Source of the DNA: Gleimia europaea ACS-120-V-Col10b
GTDB taxonomy: Bacteria; Actinomycetota; Actinomycetes; Actinomycetales; Actinomycetaceae
Direction: 5' to 3'
Assembly: GCF_000411155.1 (NCBI RefSeq)
Contig: NZ_KE150266.1
Span: 682,001-746,000, forward strand
DNA: 64,000 nucleotides
This document shows, piece after piece, positions 43,913 through 52,010 of this stretch. The notes under the pieces are model-generated. The model searched no databases. It worked only from the letters and a program-made list of their open reading frames with translations, and was not told where the DNA came from. Each line of letters starts with the position of its first letter. Position 1 is the stretch's first letter. Both the position numbers and the translations under genes were made by a program.

Positions 43913-45874
43913 CTATTTTTCGGTAGGTTCGGAGTCTGCCTGGCTAAAACTTGCAAGCGCATCTGCCACGGTTTGAGCAAAAATCTTGGCGCCGTCATCG
44001 TCTGGATGTACGTAGTCGGAAGCGAGCAAGTCGGTGCGATCGCGGATTGCGGCGTTCCAGTCCGCTACCCGCACAACATCAGAATGCTTCTGCGCAAACT
44101 CGCGAATGAGGTTTGCCGACGGTTCCACCCACGTGGTGCGCGCGGGCCCAAAACCGGTGACGAGCACGAGGCGCCGATCCGGCCCGATGGTCTTCACCAT
44201 GTCATCAAGCTGTTCGGGATCTACCGGCCCGTTGGTGGCCAGCGCAACCACCACGTATGTGCGGAGTGAGCCATCCTGGGCATCGCCGCGCATCAGGTCA
44301 ATACCTTGAATTACCGAGCGAGACACCTCCGCGTCGATCTGCACGCCGGGCAGTAAATCTTGCAGGTGCGCAGCCGCAGCAACCGTCACCGAATCACCGT
44401 AAACCACGGTGTTCTCCCCCGTGGCAGGGCTCAGCGGGTGTTTCTGATCTTCCGCGCTCGCCTCGGTGGGTTGGCCCGTAGGCTCGGAGCTACCTTGCAG
44501 AGCTTGCTGGCCGCGCTCAACAGCGAGCTGCGCCTGGGTTTTTTCTGGGGCGGACAGGAGGAAGCCGAGCACGGTTCCAACCACCACAACGGCGACGAGG
44601 CCCGGCGCCATAATCCGCCGGTAGCTTTGCCACTGCGGGGCTTTGGGCATTGGCGTGGAAGGGTCGATCAGATCCCACGAGGGGCCCAGCCACCGCTTTA
44701 TAGTTGCCCCGATTCCCTCCTGGCGCATAGGAACTTCAACGTAGTGGTACGAGAGCGTGGCGGCCAGCACCGACCCGGCAATCACCATCAGCGTTATTAC
44801 ACCCATCGAAGCGGCCGGCAACATCTTGCTGGCGATCACCCACAGGGGCCAGTGCCACAGGTAGATCCCGTAGGAGCGCTCCCCCAGCCACACCAGGGGC
44901 CGCGAATCCAACAGGTTGGCGAGGAAGTGGCCGGGCCCACCCGCCTCGTCCACCGAGGGAAGAAAGCCCTGAATCAACCCAAGGGTTGCAACCACCGCGA
45001 TGAGAGTGCCCCACGGGTACACCCACGCGCGATCATCGGGAATGAGGAACCAGGTGCTCACAATGATGGCCAGCGAAATCCACGCCAGTAGGCCGCGCCA
45101 CCACTTTTGCCAACCATCTGCAACCCTGTCTGGCATGCCCATCGGGTCGGTTGCCACCATTGCGAGGGCGGCGCCCAGCATCAGACCAAACGCGTGCGAA
45201 TCCGTGCCCTGGTAGGCACGGGTGAACTCGGTTGTTCCCGCCGCCCAAAAAGCCATCAGGCCGGCCGAGACAACCGCGAAGATAAACGGCACCACCGGGC
45301 GCCACTTTGGGGGCAAAAATAAAATACCCACCACCACTAGAGGCCACAGAAGATAAAACTGCTGTTCCACAGCCAAGGACCAAACGTTTGTCCACAAATG
45401 TGGCTGCGCCTGGTTGAAGTAGGAAACGCCCTGCGAGATTTCCACCCAGTTGTATGAGAACGTGAGGACGCCTACGAACTGCGGCAAAATACCCACCAGC
45501 AGGTCGCGATTCAAAACCCCCGCCACAATCAAAGTGATAACAGACATCAAGGCCACAGCAGGAAGTAGGCGGCGAACGCGGCGCAACCAGAACGACTTCA
45601 AGTTAATGCCGCCAAACCGTTGATTTTCTCGGATCAAGAGGGCGGTGATTAGAAACCCGGACAGGACGAAGAACACGTCCACCCCCAGGAAGCCGCCAAT
45701 CGCGACGCCGGGGATCAAGTGGTAGGCCAACACCGCTGCGGCCGCGAGCGCTCGCAAACCGTCCAGGCCACGAACTCGCCGAGCGGGGGTGCGCGCCTCG
45801 GGTCTGCGAGGAGCCTGCAGCTCCTGCTTCTTTCCTCCTGCTGACACCTGCTTGCCCGCCACTTCACCAATCAC
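43913..45874 (-). CDS. Membrane acyltransferase 3 with C-terminal SGNH domain
   Basis: A 653-residue OafA/YrhL-like protein. About residues 35-410 form ten to eleven helices with the family motif VRGLDGLRALAAAAVLAYH (catalytic His) near residue 50 and FFVLSGFLIT, typical of acyltransferase 3. After one more helix, residues ~450-650 form an extracytoplasmic SGNH hydrolase-like domain: VVYGDSVTVAAAA (nucleophile Ser) and DYVHPDDDG (catalytic Asp/His). Such proteins O-acetylate cell-wall polysaccharide or peptidoglycan. The start GTG at 45874 is uncertain; a GTG four codons on could serve. The gene is monocistronic and divergent from mrp. Confidence 0.88.
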   Translation of the reverse strand: MIGEVAGKQVSAGGKKQELQAPRRPEARTPARRVRGLDGLRALAAAAVLAYHLIPGVAIGGFLGVDVFFVLSGFLITALLIRENQRFGGINLKSFWLRRVRRLLPAVALMSVITLIVAGVLNRDLLVGILPQFVGVLTFSYNWVEISQGVSYFNQAQPHLWTNVWSLAVEQQFYLLWPLVVVGILFLPPKWRPVVPFIFAVVSAGLMAFWAAGTTEFTRAYQGTDSHAFGLMLGAALAMVATDPMGMPDRVADGWQKWWRGLLAWISLAIIVSTWFLIPDDRAWVYPWGTLIAVVATLGLIQGFLPSVDEAGGPGHFLANLLDSRPLVWLGERSYGIYLWHWPLWVIASKMLPAASMGVITLMVIAGSVLAATLSYHYVEVPMRQEGIGATIKRWLGPSWDLIDPSTPMPKAPQWQSYRRIMAPGLVAVVVVGTVLGFLLSAPEKTQAQLAVERGQQALQGSSEPTGQPTEASAEDQKHPLSPATGENTVVYGDSVTVAAAAHLQDLLPGVQIDAEVSRSVIQGIDLMRGDAQDGSLRTYVVVALATNGPVDPEQLDDMVKTIGPDRRLVLVTGFGPARTTWVEPSANLIREFAQKHSDVVRVADWNAAIRDRTDLLASDYVHPDDDGAKIFAQTVADALASFSQADSEPTEK

Positions 45875-45975
45875 CTATTGCAACCCGCCTCGCAAATCGA
45901 TAGCCCCGAGATTTTTCTGCCTCTTAGACTAACCCGGTAAGGCATCCCATCTTGAGAGCGACTAGTATGGCGTGT

Positions 45976-47094
45976 ATGAGTACGCTTACAAAAGAACAGG
46001 TGCGCGAAGCGCTCAGCTCCGTCATTGACCCCGAAATTCAGCGGCCAATCACTGAACTGAACATGGTGGGAGACATCGACATTGACGGCGGCAACGTGAC
46101 CGTCAACATTTTGCTCACCACCGCTGGCTGTCCGCTTAAGCACACCATTAATGAACAAGTTGAAAAGACCCTTTCTGCCCTGGAGGGCGTGACTGGCGTG
46201 CGCGTCATCATGGGCGCCATGAATGAGGAGCAGCGCAAGGCTTTGCGTGAGCAGCTTAACGGCGGAGTGGAGGAACGCGAGATTCCGTTCGCCCAGCCCG
46301 GATCGCTCACGCGCGTCATTGCGGTGACCTCCGGTAAAGGCGGAGTTGGGAAGTCTTCGGTGACCGCGAATCTGGCGGCCGCGATGGCTAAGCAGGGCTT
46401 GAAAGTTGGCGTGGTTGACGCTGACATTTACGGTTTCTCAATTCCGCGCATGATGGGGGTTGAGCACGAGCCGCAGGTTATTGACGGCATGATGATTCCC
46501 CCCATTGCCAATGGCGTTAAGGTCATGTCGATCGGCATGTTTGTGCCGGACGGGCAGGCCGTTGTGTGGCGCGGCCCCATGTTGCACCGCGCAATCCAGC
46601 AGTTCCTTGCGGACGTGTTCTGGGGCGACCTCGATGTTCTGCTTCTTGATCTTCCGCCGGGCACGGGCGACGTTGCAATCTCGATCCCGCAGCTTCTGCC
46701 CAACGCGGAGATCCTGGTTGTCACCACGCCGCAGCTGGCTGCCGCCGAGGTTGCCGAGCGCGCCGGATCCATCGCGGGCCAGACCCGCCAGCGCGTTGTG
46801 GGCGTAGTGGAGAACATGTCTTACCTGCCCCAACCTGACGGAACGCAGTTGAACCTCTTTGGTGAGGGCGGCGGATCTACCGTGGCAGCGCGCCTGTCCA
46901 GCGCACTTGGCTACGAGGTGCCACTACTCGCACAGATTCCGCTAGATGTGGACCTGCGTGAAGGTGGGGACGAAGGCAGGCCCGTTGCACTGTCTGACTC
47001 GCCCGCCTCAACCGTGCTAAATGACCTGGCCGCAAAGCTTGGCAAGCATGCGCGCGGTCTTGCGGGGCGCCAACTCGGCGTGACCCCCAAGTAG
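45976..47094 (+). CDS. Mrp/NBP35-type iron-sulfur cluster carrier ATPase
   Basis: A 372-residue protein. The N-terminal MIP18/DUF59 domain (VIDPEIQRPITELNMVGDI) is followed by a P-loop ATPase with deviant Walker A VTSGKGGVGKSSVTAN and a VDADIYGFSIPRMMG segment, plus DLPPGTGDVAIS. It moves Fe-S clusters to apo-proteins. The final CxxC of many Mrp proteins is not obvious here. The ATG at 45976 is preferred over ATG 45967; the GTGT preceding is poor as an SD. It could serve the clusters of NarG/NarH or other Fe-S enzymes. A hairpin follows. Confidence 0.9.
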   Translation: MSTLTKEQVREALSSVIDPEIQRPITELNMVGDIDIDGGNVTVNILLTTAGCPLKHTINEQVEKTLSALEGVTGVRVIMGAMNEEQRKALREQLNGGVEEREIPFAQPGSLTRVIAVTSGKGGVGKSSVTANLAAAMAKQGLKVGVVDADIYGFSIPRMMGVEHEPQVIDGMMIPPIANGVKVMSIGMFVPDGQAVVWRGPMLHRAIQQFLADVFWGDLDVLLLDLPPGTGDVAISIPQLLPNAEILVVTTPQLAAAEVAERAGSIAGQTRQRVVGVVENMSYLPQPDGTQLNLFGEGGGSTVAARLSSALGYEVPLLAQIPLDVDLREGGDEGRPVALSDSPASTVLNDLAAKLGKHARGLAGRQLGVTPK

Positions 47095-47117
47095 GGGCGG
47101 CCCGCAAAACAGCAAGA

Positions 47118-47153
47118 AGTAATGGAGCAGTTTTTCTGAACTGCTCCATTACT
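47118..47153. terminator. Hairpin terminator after the mrp gene
   Basis: AGTAATGGAGCAGTT (47118-47132) pairs with AACTGCTCCATTACT (47139-47153): 15 pairs, six-base loop, followed by TTTTA. tatB ends 51 bases beyond on the other strand, so the hairpin probably serves both. Confidence 0.9.
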
Positions 47154-47203
47154 TTTACCCAAAACTATCTAATGCCCGAAAATCGTCCGGCTAGTGGCCG
47201 CAG

Positions 47204-47695
47204 CTACTTTCCTCGCTTCAGCGTCTTTGCCCTGGTCTTCATTGTTGGCGAGGAGGACACGCGAATCTTCCGGGGCTTTACCGGCACGACAGGCGCGGGC
47301 ACAGCTGGGGACTGGGACGCCTCTGACTTCACAGGTGTTTGCGCCGAAGTTTTGCCCTCCCCACCGAAGTGAGCAGCGGACGGCTTAGATGAGGGCGGCA
47401 GCGGGGCAAGCGGGTTCATGAGCTTCTTCCACTCATCCATTTCCTCTTGCACCGCCTCGCGAATCAAACGACGCGGGTCATACTGACGTGGGTCAAGCTT
47501 TGTCAGATCAACCTGCTTGAAGTCATCACCCATCTGATCATCCAGCGAAGCCCGCCACTTTGTGAGCTGCAAGCGCGTGCTTTTCACGATGCGTGTCACG
47601 CCTTTGGCCACCGCCGGCATCCTAGAGGGGCCCACAACCAGCATGATGACCACGAGGATCACCAAGAACTCACTGCCACTGATCGAAAAACCCAT
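47204..47695 (-). CDS. tatB: Twin-arginine translocase subunit TatB
   Basis: A 163-residue protein with the TatA/B layout: one N-terminal helix (GSEFLVILVVIMLVVGPSRMP), a following Pro/Gly hinge, an amphipathic helix (VAKGVTRIVKSTRLQL) and a long disordered tail with KKLMNPLAPLPPSS and Pro/Lys-rich end. The GPxxMP hinge and length favour TatB over the shorter TatA. It exports folded proteins bearing twin-arginine signals. No tatA or tatC is in the window. The ATG at 47695 has only a weak SD. mrp-tatB adjacency is common in actinobacteria. Confidence 0.85.
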   Translation of the reverse strand: MGFSISGSEFLVILVVIMLVVGPSRMPAVAKGVTRIVKSTRLQLTKWRASLDDQMGDDFKQVDLTKLDPRQYDPRRLIREAVQEEMDEWKKLMNPLAPLPPSSKPSAAHFGGEGKTSAQTPVKSEASQSPAVPAPVVPVKPRKIRVSSSPTMKTRAKTLKRGK

Positions 47696-47764
47696 ATCCC
47701 TATTCTAATGGGGCACGAAACTATTAGCCCAAGACGATAAACTATACGCAACTGCGCAAACATT

Positions 47765-48415
47765 TTGGGAAAGGGGCGCATCATCGCTACCGATAAGGCA
47801 CTAAGTTGGTCCTACTGCGAAGAATTCGTACCCGAGGGTGACGTGCTAATGGCTACGCGCCTACAGGCCGAAGACCTCGGATGCTCGCCCGTCTCCCCCG
47901 GCACCGGCGCAACCCTGCGCTCCCTCGTTGCCGCGTGCGGCGCCAAAGCAGTAGCCGAAATCGGTACGGGCACGGGAGTTTCCGGCCTGTGGCTACTATC
48001 GGGCATGAGCGAGGACGCCGTCCTGACCAGTATTGACTTTGACGCGGAACACCACCGCGTTGCCCGCGCCGCGTTTGCTGCTGCGGGCATGAGGCCACCG
48101 CGCACCAGGCTCATTACCGGCCGCGCGCTCGACGTGCTGCCCCGCATGGCCTCGCGCACCTACGACCTCATGTTCCTCGACGGTGCCGTCAGTGAAACCC
48201 CCGCCTACGTTGAGCATGCAACGCGCATGCTCCGCCCGGGCGGCCTCATGATCATCGCCCACGCCCTCTGGCACGACCAGGTAGCCGACCCCGCCAGGCG
48301 TGAACCCGACACGGTGGCGATGCGCCAGCTGGCCAAAGACATTGCTGACTCCAGCGACTGGGTGACCCAAATCCTGCCCGTAGGTGACGGCCTACTAGTC
48401 GCGATCCGCAGATAA
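47765..48415 (+). CDS. Class I SAM-dependent O-methyltransferase
   Basis: A ~210-residue catechol-type O-methyltransferase (PF01596). The SAM motif I is VAEIGTGTGVSGLW, motif II region is LTSIDFDAEHHRVAR, and the YDLMFLDGAVSETP block supplies the metal-binding Asp. Start assignment is a problem. The only canonical start is a TTG at 47765 lacking any SD, while a good AAAGGGG (47770-47776) lies inside the ORF just ahead of tandem ATC codons at 47780 and 47783. Homologues commonly begin close to the DKALSWSYCEEF segment. Substrate unknown. It is divergent from tatB. Confidence 0.8.
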   Translation: MGKGRIIATDKALSWSYCEEFVPEGDVLMATRLQAEDLGCSPVSPGTGATLRSLVAACGAKAVAEIGTGTGVSGLWLLSGMSEDAVLTSIDFDAEHHRVARAAFAAAGMRPPRTRLITGRALDVLPRMASRTYDLMFLDGAVSETPAYVEHATRMLRPGGLMIIAHALWHDQVADPARREPDTVAMRQLAKDIADSSDWVTQILPVGDGLLVAIRR

Positions 48416-48424
48416 GACAAAACA

Positions 48425-48457
48425 AAAATGGTGCCGGCACGTAGCCGGCACCATTTT
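48425..48457. terminator. Hairpin terminator after the O-methyltransferase gene
   Basis: AAAATGGTGCCGGC (48425-48438) pairs with GCCGGCACCATTTT (48444-48457), 14 pairs, ACGTA loop. It lies between convergent genes (O-methyltransferase and the DUF3117 gene). Confidence 0.88.
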
Positions 48458-48464
48458 GTAAGCG

Positions 48465-48632
48465 CTAAGAGATAGCCGCTTGGAGTTCTTTCGCAAGCAC
48501 CTTAGCCTCATCAGGCGTGAGTTCAACAACCAGGCGCCCACCGCCCTCAGAAGGAATGCGCATCACGATTCCGCGCCCCTCCTTGGACGCTTCCATAGGC
48601 CCATCTCCGGTACGAGGTTTCATTGCAGCCAC
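48465..48632 (-). CDS. DUF3117 family small protein
   Basis: A 55-residue protein that I translated directly from the minus strand. It starts with a GTG at 48632 (VAAMKPRTGDGPMEASKEG; an ATG three codons on is also possible) and contains GRGIVMRIPSEGGGRLVVEL and TPDEAKVLAKELQ. This is the DUF3117 family, a ~55-residue protein that is almost invariant among actinobacteria. Function unknown. GGGGAAGG lies 10 bases upstream of the GTG. It is divergently separated from the LOG gene by ~145 bases, and ends eight bases from a hairpin terminator. Confidence 0.85.
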   Translation of the reverse strand: MAAMKPRTGDGPMEASKEGRGIVMRIPSEGGGRLVVELTPDEAKVLAKELQAAIS

Positions 48633-48777
48633 GTGTAAAATCCTTCCCCTCGTCTGCGGGCGATCACGAATTAAGCCGCCCTTACTCCCGCTTCATTCTA
48701 TCGCGACCCGCCGCTTTCAGCATGAGAGAGCGCGAAACTGCCCGCATTCACGCGCCTGCTGGTCACATTCACGCACG

Positions 48778-49539
48778 CTACTTGCGCACCCGTTGAATGT
48801 CTTCAGGCAGGAACTTTTCGATTACCGCCATCGCCTGTTCGGGCGTGTCCACCAGGTGAATCAGATCCAGGTCGGCTTCGTGAATCATTCCTTCTTGCAC
48901 CATCACGTTCCGCAGCCAGTCCACGAGGCCGCCCCAGTAGGCTGTATCAACCAGCACAATCGGGAACCGGCGAATCTTCTCGGTCTGCACCAGCGTGAGC
49001 GCTTCAAACAGTTCATCAAACGTGCCAAAACCGCCCGGCATCACCACGAACCCTTGCGAATACTTAACGAACATGAGCTTGCGGGTAAAGAAGTAGCGGA
49101 AGTTCACGCCCAGATCAACCCACTTGTTCATGCCCTGCTCGTGGGGCAGTTCAATGCCGAGGCCAACTGAGACTCCGCCCGCTTCAACCGCGCCCTTATT
49201 TGCGGCCTCCATGATCCCTGGGCCGCCGCCCGTAATGACGGCCAGGCCGCGCTCAGCGAGCATAACGCCGATCCTGTGCGCCACCTCGTAATCCTCGCTC
49301 TCGTGGTGGGTACGGGCCGAGCCGAACACCGAAATTGCGGGGCCAACTTCGGAAAGCGCGCCGAACCCTTCCACAAGTTCAGACTGGATGCGAAGCACGC
49401 GCCACGGGTCCGAGTGGATCCAATCCGCGTCGGACTGCGGCTTCAACAAGTATGCGTCCGTGGTCTCTTTTGGCACCTGCCTGCCCCTGTAAAGGAGCGG
49501 ACCGCGCCGGTAAGTTGGACGTTTCGTTTTTGGGCTCAC
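48778..49539 (-). CDS. LOG-family (TIGR00730) nucleotide phosphoribohydrolase
   Basis: A 253-residue protein with a Rossmann-like fold. The family motif PGGFGTFDELFE near residue 160 and GGGPGIMEAANKGA near residue 100 define the LOG / cytokinin riboside 5'-monophosphate phosphoribohydrolase family. GSARTHHESEDY precedes. These enzymes release a base from nucleoside monophosphates and are often wrongly called lysine decarboxylase. A ~65-residue N-terminal extension rich in R, K and Q is actinobacterial. The GTG at 49539 is the likely start. It follows the lpd-like gene, with 13 bases between them. Confidence 0.88.
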   Translation of the reverse strand: MSPKTKRPTYRRGPLLYRGRQVPKETTDAYLLKPQSDADWIHSDPWRVLRIQSELVEGFGALSEVGPAISVFGSARTHHESEDYEVAHRIGVMLAERGLAVITGGGPGIMEAANKGAVEAGGVSVGLGIELPHEQGMNKWVDLGVNFRYFFTRKLMFVKYSQGFVVMPGGFGTFDELFEALTLVQTEKIRRFPIVLVDTAYWGGLVDWLRNVMVQEGMIHEADLDLIHLVDTPEQAMAVIEKFLPEDIQRVRK

Positions 49540-49552
49540 TTCTACCCCACAA

Positions 49553-51034
49553 TCAGTGCAACATTCTGGCGACCTCGGACAGCGTGCCCGAAATCGATGG
49601 ATAAACCGTGTACGCCGAAGACAGTTGATCGACCGTCATCCGGTGAGTCACCGCGAGCGTAAGCGGGAAAATCTGCTCCGACGCGCGCTCGCAAACAATC
49701 ACGCCGCCGGTGATGACGCCTGTGTCGGTCTCGGCAAAAATCTTCACGAAACCATCGCGCACGCCCTGCATTTTTGCCCTCGGGTTACGCGCGATAGGTA
49801 GTTGAGCGATCTTGATGTTCATATGATTCGACCTCGCCTGCTCTTCAGTCATACCAACCGTGGCGACTTCCGGCAAGGTGAAAATCGTGGAACCAACCAG
49901 GGACACGTCCAGTGGTTTCACCGCATCGCCCAGCGCGTGCCACATCGCAATGCGCCCCATCTGTGCGGCCACCGAAGCCAGTGGGAATACCCCCGTGCAG
50001 TCCCCGGCCGCATACACGTGCGAGGCGGACGTGCGTGAGACCCTATCTACCTTCACGTGACCGCGCTCAGTTAGACGAACCCCGGCTTCCTCTAAGCCGA
50101 TCCTCTTCGTGGAGGGCACGGAACCGACTGCAATCAGCACGTGGGAGCCACCTAGCACCTCGCCGGACTCCAGCTCAACCTCCACGCCTGCGGGCGTGCG
50201 CCTGGCAGCCTTGGCCCGCGCGTGACTTTTAATCACCATTCCGCGGCGCTCAAACACGTCCTCGATCAGGCGCGCGGCATCCTCATCCGCATTTGGGAGC
50301 ACGCGATCACGCGAGGATACCAGCGTCACCTTGGTGCCCAACACTTGGTAGGCGCCCGCCAGCTCCGCGCCTGTAACGCCCGAGCCGATCACAATCAGAT
50401 GCTCAGGCGGCTCTTTCATGCCGTACAGTTGCACCCAGTTCAAAATCCGCTCGCCATCAAACGGCGAACCCGGTAGTGCGCGCGGGCGAGCTCCGGTAGC
50501 GATCAGCACCACGTCGGCGCGTAGCACCATATTGATCTGATCTTGGGCGGCCTCGTTCCAACCCTGCGACACAAACACTTCGCGCGTGCCATCGGGAAGC
50601 AGTGACGCCCCGATCCTGCCCACTCCATCAACCACGCTCACACCGAGGGTTTCCAGACCCGCGCGAATGTCACGAGACTGGGCACTAGCCAAAGCGCGCA
50701 CACGCTCATTAATCCGCATCAGATCAGCCGTTGGGCGATCCGTGCCCACGCCGATCCCAAGCTCGTCGGCCTGCTCCGTTTGCGTCAGCCACTGCGCCGT
50801 AGCAATCAGCGTCTTAGAGGGCACCACGTCGGTCAAAACCGCCGCGCCGCCCAAGCCCTGGGCTTCCACCAACGTAACCTTGGCACCAAGTCGAACCGCA
50901 ACCGTTGCAGCCTCATAACCGCCCGGCCCGCCGCCAATAATTACGACCTTCGAGCCTTCTCTAACCGGCGACGCTGCCGGCTCAGCCCCCGGGCGGTGCG
51001 AACCTGAGTCCGCAGCCTGCTCGACGCTAGTCAT
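49553..51034 (-). CDS. Pyridine nucleotide-disulfide oxidoreductase-type flavoprotein (LpdA/quinone reductase-like)
   Basis: A 493-residue FAD-dependent oxidoreductase. The FAD GxGxxG is IIGGGPGGYEAA at about residue 32; the second NAD(P)-binding GxGxxGxE is VIGSGVTGAELAG near 215. The usual redox disulfide (CxxxxC after GGTC) is missing: residues near 62-76 read GLGGAAVLTDVVPSK, as in M. tuberculosis Rv3303c-type LpdA, which reduces quinones with NADPH instead of acting as a dihydrolipoamide dehydrogenase. A 25-residue disordered leader precedes the core. An ATG at 51034 begins the ORF, and the gene is coupled to the LOG-family gene downstream. Confidence 0.88.
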   Translation of the reverse strand: MTSVEQAADSGSHRPGAEPAASPVREGSKVVIIGGGPGGYEAATVAVRLGAKVTLVEAQGLGGAAVLTDVVPSKTLIATAQWLTQTEQADELGIGVGTDRPTADLMRINERVRALASAQSRDIRAGLETLGVSVVDGVGRIGASLLPDGTREVFVSQGWNEAAQDQINMVLRADVVLIATGARPRALPGSPFDGERILNWVQLYGMKEPPEHLIVIGSGVTGAELAGAYQVLGTKVTLVSSRDRVLPNADEDAARLIEDVFERRGMVIKSHARAKAARRTPAGVEVELESGEVLGGSHVLIAVGSVPSTKRIGLEEAGVRLTERGHVKVDRVSRTSASHVYAAGDCTGVFPLASVAAQMGRIAMWHALGDAVKPLDVSLVGSTIFTLPEVATVGMTEEQARSNHMNIKIAQLPIARNPRAKMQGVRDGFVKIFAETDTGVITGGVIVCERASEQIFPLTLAVTHRMTVDQLSSAYTVYPSISGTLSEVARMLH

Positions 51035-51128
51035 ACGATCAATCCCTCACAAAAAGATAATTGGACACTTCCTCATTGTTACCTATCAAATGGTTCTCCA
51101 TCACAATTTTCCAGTAAAATGGATCGTT

Positions 51129-51959
51129 ATGAATCAAACCATTCAAAACAATGAACTAAACGTTAATGACCCTTTTGAAAGCGCTGAAGAAGCAGCGAAA
51201 TACATCGCGGATCGCACCGGCGTTAAGCAGCACGACATCGCGCTCGTGCTCGGCTCCGGGTGGGGCGGCGCCGCCGAACTCATTGGCAAAACCGTAGCGG
51301 AGATTCCCGCCCACGAAGTTCCCGGCTTCACCAAGCCAGCGGTGGAAGGCCACGTGGGCCTCACCCGCTCCATCGAACTTCCCAGCGGCAAACACGCCCT
51401 CGTTCTCGGATCGCGCACCCACTACTATGAGGGACGCGGCGTGCGCGCCGTGGCCCACGGTATTCGCACCGCCGCTGCAGCCGGCGCGAAGATCGCCGTC
51501 CTCACCAACGGATGTGGCGGCCTGCACCCCGAATGGGCGCCGGGCCAACCCGTGCTCATATCCGACCACATCAACCTCACGGCGGCCTCGCCACTAGAAG
51601 GCGCAACTTTCGTTGACCTCACCGACCTGTACTCGCAAAGGCTTCGCGACCTTGCCCGCGAAATCGACCCCACCCTACCCGAAGGCGTCTACTGCCAGTT
51701 CCGCGGGCCTCACTACGAAACCCCCGCAGAAGTGCGTATGGCAAAAGTGTTAGGCGCCGACCTTGTTGGAATGTCAACCACCCTTGAAGCCATCGCCGCG
51801 CGCGAGGCCGGGATGGAAGTACTCGGCATTTCCCTCGTCACCAACGCGGCGGCCGGAATCTCGGAAACGCCCCTATCGCACGAGGAAGTGATCGAAGCCG
51901 GACAAGCAGCAGGACCGCGTATCTCGAACCTGCTTGCCAACATTGTCCGCAACCTTTAA
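51129..51959 (+). CDS. Purine nucleoside phosphorylase
   Basis: A 276-residue trimeric-type PNP that splits inosine and guanosine with phosphate. Motifs LVLGSGWGG (phosphate loop), SRTHYYEGRGVRAVAHGIR, QFRGPHYETPAEVRM and GMSTTLEAIAAREAG are canonical, with VTNAAAGI at the base-binding site. The ATG at 51129 is chosen; the open frame to 51090 has no SD. It sits 50 bases upstream of a phosphosugar mutase, and together these convert purine nucleosides to base plus ribose 1-phosphate and isomerise the sugar, complementing the minus-strand pyrimidine salvage operon that follows. Confidence 0.92.
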   Translation: MNQTIQNNELNVNDPFESAEEAAKYIADRTGVKQHDIALVLGSGWGGAAELIGKTVAEIPAHEVPGFTKPAVEGHVGLTRSIELPSGKHALVLGSRTHYYEGRGVRAVAHGIRTAAAAGAKIAVLTNGCGGLHPEWAPGQPVLISDHINLTAASPLEGATFVDLTDLYSQRLRDLAREIDPTLPEGVYCQFRGPHYETPAEVRMAKVLGADLVGMSTTLEAIAAREAGMEVLGISLVTNAAAGISETPLSHEEVIEAGQAAGPRISNLLANIVRNL

Positions 51960-52010
51960 TAGCGCCCGACCGGGCGCCCCAGCGCATGCGCTGTTACCGG
52001 AAGGAAACCC

